Positions 59,143 through 64,000 of a stretch of 64,000 bases of DNA are shown piece by piece (position 1 is the stretch's first letter; every line of letters starts with the position of its first letter). Below the pieces are notes generated by a model, which was given only the letters and a program-made list of their open reading frames with translations, was not told the DNA's origin and did not search any database. This DNA comes from Rhizophagus irregularis (taxonomy: Eukaryota > Glomeromycota > Glomeromycetes > Glomerales > Glomeraceae). The position numbers and the translations under genes are program-made. The stretch spans positions 3,658,001 to 3,722,000 of the forward strand of contig NC_089449.1 in the NCBI RefSeq assembly GCF_026210795.1, read 5' to 3'.

Positions 59143-60967
59143 TCATTTTAAAGCATTAATACCAGCGGATTTTAATTCAGGTTTACCATTGATAACTGGT
59201 AATTTAAAGAAAACACTAACAAATTCTTGTTTATTGGTTTTCCTTTCACTTGCCTTTTGTCTTTGCCTTTCTTCAATGATTTGCTTTTCTTTTGTTGCTT
59301 TAGCATAATCTTTTGAGAATAAAGCAGAACTAACGGGTTGCCAAACTTTTCTTGATTCAAGTGGACCTTGCTGAGAAAGTGGTTTTACTTGCTTTGGAAC
59401 AGCTTCCAGCTTTTCCATGTCAAGTAATAATCGGGACACCTAATTAATTAAGAGAGTTTAAAGTAAGATATTTATGCGGAATGATATGTAATTTGCTAAA
59501 ACACTACTACTTACTTTAGTATCACATCTTGTTACATGTACTTGACCTCTCCAACTTCCAGTAATTTCAGCAACGACATTATGATCATTAACATTTTTTA
59601 ATTTATTAATATCATCATTCTTCGGATCATACTTGAAAATTTTTCCTTCGAAAGCAAACTTTGGTTTACCAAGCCATTTCTACAATATAAAAATTTTTCG
59701 ATCAACTTTCACGAATTAATCTTAATTATGCGAGAATGCGAATGAAATAATATTTTAATATTTCATACCTCTTCTTTGTATTCAATAATCGCCTTTAACT
59801 TAGTCTTAGGACATGTAACAATACAAGATTCACCTACTGCAATATATAATGAAGCTTTTAACCATCCTTGTACCAAAGCAACAGGATGTGTTAATAAATA
59901 TTCTTCATTATCTCTTTTATCTAAATTAATATAAATTCCTTTATTTTGTTCTCCTGGACCAATTTTAACAGAAGTTCCAGTAAATTTAGCATAAATTTGA
60001 TCAATTCCGTAAGCTGAAACACCTTTCTCCTCACATTGATAATAAAATGCTGATACAGGAGGATGATGAGAAATTTGTTCATTTATGCAAGTTACTCGAT
60101 ATTTTTGGTTCCCATTTGATATTCCTGATAAATTTGATTCTCTATCATCAATAAAATTTCCTTTATTATCAAAATTTGGAGAAGTTACATCCCAATGACA
60201 TGAAAATTGTTCACCAAGAATTGAATTATATGGTTTTACCAATTTTCCTTTCTATTAAAAATCGAAGAGAGTAAAAATTTGCATCAAACGAAGAAAGAAG
60301 AAAAATAAAAATATGATGAATGATAACTTACCACATATTTTAAGTCTTTGGAAAACCACCAACGAATTGATGCAAGCATTCTTTCTAATGGATCATCTGA
60401 ATCTCCAATGCTAAAAGAATCAATCAGATCAAAGAAAAAATTAGCATAATCATAATAATTGAGAAAATGAAACCTAAGCAACAATTACCAAACAAAATAA
60501 TCTGGTCTATCATTATAATTCCAATATTCCAAATTTCCAATAGGCTCAAGGAGCTGTGCAGGAAGTGAAATACGTCTAAAAATTCATTAAAATTAGCGTT
60601 AAGATTCTAATAAATAATGACAAATTTCATCATCAATAAATGATACATACAAAGAAACGATATCTTTCACTCCAATAAAATTTTTTAATAAACCAGATAA
60701 AGTTTTGAATTTACTCTGATGTTCATCATAATCATTTTCCTCAAGATGAAGTGAAGTTGTTATCCTCCTATGTCTTTCAGAGATAAGATGATCAAGAGTT
60801 TTATCATTTATTTCAGTTGAATCTAGATCCATTTCCAATGTTGATAATGATGTATTTTCTGTTGAAATAGTCATAGTTTCGTCTTTAGAACTTCTTGATG
60901 AATCTTTAGACGATTCATAATCTGAAGAAACAACTGAATCTAATGTTAATGTCGAATTTGCTGCCAT
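59143..60967 (-). CDS. Oxysterol-binding-protein-related (ORP/Osh) lipid transfer protein
   Basis: Osh/ORP proteins carry sterols or phosphatidylserine against PI4P between membranes. Exons 60651-60967, 60489-60575, 60332-60410, 59769-60251, 59515-59679 and 59143-59439 (minus) sum to 1428 nt, giving 475 residues. Residues 1-60 are Ser/Thr/Asp-rich and disordered. The ORD covers about 75-470: the lid/entry region RISLPAQLLEPIGNLEYWNY, LVKPYNSILGEQFSCHW, the family signature EQISHHPP at about 219-226 (PI4P-binding histidines), and a C-terminal helix KEKQIIEERQRQKASERK. There is no PH domain, ankyrin repeats or FFAT motif, so it is a short-type family member. The subfamily (Osh4 versus Osh6/7) cannot be fixed by eye. 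Confidence 0.94.
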
Positions 60968-62280
60968 AAATATATTGTAGAAAAATCTGTGTTCAAATTT
61001 GATAAAAAAAGAAAATTAATTAACATACAAGATAAATTATAATTTAAATATAAATGACCTTACCTAATAGATTTAATTGATCAGTTTTTATTTCGAAAAT
61101 GACAAAATATGCTTTTTTTTATTTGTTAAATTTGAAAAAATCAATTTTTCAATTATAAATAATACTTTTTGTATTTAGAAAAATATGTGTAAAGAAACAG
61201 TTAAATGCTATAATCGATTATTTTTGAATTAAAAATGAATGTTAAAGGCGGTAAAGAAAAATATTTTACGAAAAAAAAAAAAAATTAAAAAAATTCTTAA
61301 AATTTCATACCAAGAAAAAAATAATTTTATTGTCATTGTATATATATATAAAAAAATTTATGCGATTATTGTAATAAAATTAATTGACCATAAAAAGATA
61401 ATTTATCATAAATTTTCTGAATAATAATTTACACAAATAAATTACCCGTTTTAAATCAAGTTTTAGACGCACAAAAGTTCATGTAATATGTTACAAATTA
61501 CTAAGTATGTAAAAGAACCTTAGTTTCACCTGTAATTAATTTATATGATTCTTTATTTTAGAATTGGAGTCGAATTATAGATATATAGTCAACGTTAAAT
61601 GGCTGATACACAAGTTCAGCTTAAAAGGTTGAAAAATAGAAACCGGGCTTAAAAGCTTTCATGGGATTCAGTCTTTAATTGACAATTTTAGTTGGTCCAT
61701 TAAATAATACCTGCATCAGCTATAAACTTGTTTCAAAAGTACATTGACGACTGCATAAGTTTCGGAGAACAAATCACCTGATTCGCCCGCGGGAGAAACG
61801 TGACTTTTATAGTTATAAATTGTAATTTAATTAAAAACTAATTTTTAATTAATTAGAATCAATTTATTAATATCTAATATTAATTATTTGCATCTTAATA
61901 AATGATCTGCAATGACTTTTCGGGACATATTGATAGTTTCTATATTGTTTGTGAGACTAGATTTACTTGTTTTTTCTGCATATAATTAAATAATAAAGTT
62001 TGTAGTAAAATTTTATAATTCCTTTATACATTTACAATCTAAATAACAGATTTAAAAATATGAAAGTAAATATTATGACTATAATATTGTAAATATACAT
62101 TCCTTTATTAATAAATTTTATTATATTTTTTGACCTTACATAAAGAGTAAAGCTAATTTTTATTAATAAATTTAAATATAGTAAATTTATCTAGTCAATA
62201 CCAAAAGGCATACACTTTACTATAGTATGATAACCATCTGAAAAAAAAAGAATTTCATTATAAAAATCTAATATTACATT
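60968..62280. other. Intergenic region upstream of the ORP gene
   Basis: AT-rich; the Lys/Ile-rich open frame 61239-61424 is not supported. A less AT-rich stretch (61600-61800) shows no domain on translation. Confidence 0.4.
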
Positions 62281-62282
62281 GC

Positions 62283-62345
62283 GATAATGTACTCTCATAT
62301 ACCATACATCCTCAAGCAGTTTACACAAATTTCCAGAATCCAATA
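62283..62345 (+). pseudogene. Kinase-family tail fragment
   Basis: The plus strand reads NVLSYTIHPQAVYTNFQNP, matching the conserved C-terminal tail (SYTTHPQAIYTSRILDF) of the kinase relics at 2 and 22.5 kb. No kinase domain precedes it directly. It is an isolated fragment. Confidence 0.55.
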
Positions 62346-62421
62346 TATATACAGTGTAAAATTAATATGATTTAATCATCTTAAAATGTACTATCATCTT
62401 CAATGACACATTACTAGACTA

Positions 62422-62701
62422 GCTGTACAAATTCAACGAATTGGAATTGGAGCAATATCATCAAGCAAAATAGATGACAACCACAATATTCAGAAGCTAA
62501 AGCATTGATCTTACGTGGAACTAAAAATAAAGAAACTAGAAGTTCTCCTGGATGATCTGTGCATCTTAATATCTTATTATATTCCAGTATCCAAGATTTA
62601 TTTTCATGCTCAGGCCAAGAGATGAAGCGATGTTCATTGTATAAACATATAAAAACGTTATTTTGCTGGATACCAATATTCCATATTGCGTCAAATAAAA
62701 G
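62422..62701 (-). CDS. Unassigned coding exon
   Basis: The minus strand has a TTGTAG acceptor followed by about 90 open codons: LLFDAIWNIGIQQNNVFICL, YNEHRFISWPEHENKSWILE, YNKILRCTDHPGELLVSLFL, VPRKINALASEYCGCHLF, then LQFQFVEFVQLV and a stop. The amino-acid mix (Trp, Cys, His, Pro) is not AT-driven, which suggests genuine or recently lost coding sequence. No upstream exon was found and I do not recognise the product. Confidence 0.35.
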
Positions 62702-62819
62702 CTACAATTAGAATAGAATTGAGCCAAGAAAAAGGTATCATATTAATGCTCGTAAAATTTTGACTATTAGATAAATCTAATTATAAACCTTTGTGTCTTT
62801 AGATAATATTTAATGTATC

Positions 62820-64000
62820 TGATATGTAGACCTTCACCCTTTAAAACGACCTAAAACGAAAAATATATTTATTTATGGAATTCTATAATTAATATATAAA
62901 GTAAAGCGTACTTTATAAATTTGCGAGGTTGATAATTTCCAAATATATACTTGTGAAACATACAAGTGGTATGATAACTCGATTTAAAATCGGAAAATGA
63001 AAGAATCTAAGATTAATGACGTTATATGGACGAATGGAAGATTTCGCCCGTCCCGTTTAACTGAAGAACAAGAATTGTTAGTGGATAAACTAATATTAAA
63101 ATAAAGAAGTAAAGAACATTTAGAAACTTTGGGTTATTAAACAACCTAAAAGTTATGTTGATTGATGTCGGCCATGTTATTCTAGTGGAAATCCTGTAGT
63201 TGATAAATTTTATTCATAAAGGCGATATAACACTCGTCATAAGATTATAGAGAAAGTAAAATATTTGGCTAAGACATGTTTTGGAACTGTTTATAAAGCA
63301 TTTTGTAAAAGATAAGGACCTATATTAGATGTGAAAACAATAATTGGATGAACAATGATAGAAGTGTTGTTTTGAAATATTTACATAACTCACAAGATAA
63401 TATAGACGAATTTTTAAGAGAGGTAAAATATCTATTTATCCAAATTTTAATTATATTAGCATTTTAAGCGTTCTAACGTAAAATTTTTTCAGGTTGAATT
63501 GTTATTGTGAATGATAATGAGAGTATCAGAGTGAATCGCTGCTATGGTATTACCAAAAATCCAGAAATAAATGAGTATATTATGATAATGGATTGTGGGA
63601 CAAATGGTAGTTTAAGACAGTATCTAGATAAGAGTTTTATTTCACTTAAGTGGGATCAAAAGTTTGATATTTTGTCTAGTATAGGACGTGGCCTTACATA
63701 GCATCCATAAACATGGATTAATTCATCGCGATTTTTATTTTGGAAATATGGATAGTTGATATTAATCAAATGACTTATGTTATCTGATTTGGGATTATAT
63801 CGACTAATGAATGCTCAAGAACGGAACCATTGCATATAAAATTCCTCAATCAATGTTGGGATGATGACATAGGTGATATGGGGTGTTTATTTATGGGTTA
63901 TGAGGAGAGAGATTATTTATAAGGAAAATGCTGAGACCTGTATACAAGTTAAATAAGCAGATAAAATTAATAAGGATTTGCCTGCAATTCTATCAAATAC
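62820..64000 (+). pseudogene. TKL-type protein kinase relic, copy C (runs off the window)
   Basis: A small C-lobe scrap (VDLHPLKRPKT, about 62828-62860) lies just upstream. The main copy starts with the N-terminal module (RLTEEQELLVDKLILK, 63055-63105) in broken frame. It continues with CFGTVYKAF (Gly-rich-loop remnant, near 63280), VVLKYLHNSQDNIDEFLRE, an intron (about 63421-63492) and the intact 64-codon frame 63507-63701 (VNRCYGITKNPEINEYIMIM, then NGSLRQYLDKSF). HGLIHRDFYFGNMD and a shortened DLG region follow, with the tail beginning (ENAETC) before the window ends. Several stops are visible; it is non-functional. Confidence 0.7.

Overview
This window looks like nuclear DNA of an arbuscular mycorrhizal fungus, most like Rhizophagus (Glomeromycotina). 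The evidence is extreme AT-richness, many short GT-AG introns (about 40-100 bp), long homopolymer runs, and decayed members of the expanded tyrosine-kinase-like (TKL-type) family with an N-terminal CxxC..CxxC module that is typical of Rhizophagus. The assignment rests on pattern recognition; no search was run.

Layout. 1-9 kb: an LSM1 gene, a cluster of broken kinase copies and a large 11-exon F-box protein gene, all on the minus strand. 9-16 kb: AT-rich, mostly gene-free, with a GGTAAAATTA-type minisatellite and one doubtful micro-gene. 16-22 kb: a mobile-element graveyard holding a long inverted repeat, LINE 3' fragments with RNase H, a pogo-like TIR element, twin hairpins, a ~107-bp satellite and a 756-bp TIR element with TA target duplication. 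22-25 kb: a zinc-knuckle fragment, another kinase relic, and an intact intronless SLOG (cpYpsA) gene of bacterial type. 25.5-27.1 kb: a TIR element. 28-41 kb: a gene-dense block with a five-domain fasciclin membrane protein, PTPA and alanyl-tRNA synthetase sharing a 145-bp divergent promoter, a duplicated AlaRS/cyclophilin junction, a mitochondrial/cytosolic cyclophilin and a small membrane protein. 41.8-44.9 kb: the most unusual gene, combining several ubiquitin-like repeats, a terminal ubiquitin ending LRLRGG, a ZZ zinc finger and a C-terminal iodothyronine-deiodinase-type thioredoxin fold. 45-48.5 kb: several MITE-like elements. 48.5-55.6 kb: a secreted Cys-rich protein, a PHD-finger protein, a Cys-rich CxxC protein and a membrane SPRY/PPxY protein resembling the Ssh4/Ear1 Rsp5 adaptors. 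55.6-59 kb: a foldback element with a nested hAT-type MITE, beside a mutation-decayed copy of the 21-kb TIR element. 59-61 kb: an oxysterol-binding-protein homologue. 62-64 kb: another broken kinase copy running off the end.

Most genes are ordinary housekeeping functions: mRNA decay, PP2A activation, tRNA charging, protein folding, lipid transfer, ubiquitin-dependent sorting. AlaRS and cyclophilin both show an N-terminal presequence followed by an internal Met at the conserved start, suggesting dual mitochondrial/cytosolic products. Exon models below were built by hand from GT-AG signals and frame continuity; where stated, summed exon lengths are exact multiples of three.
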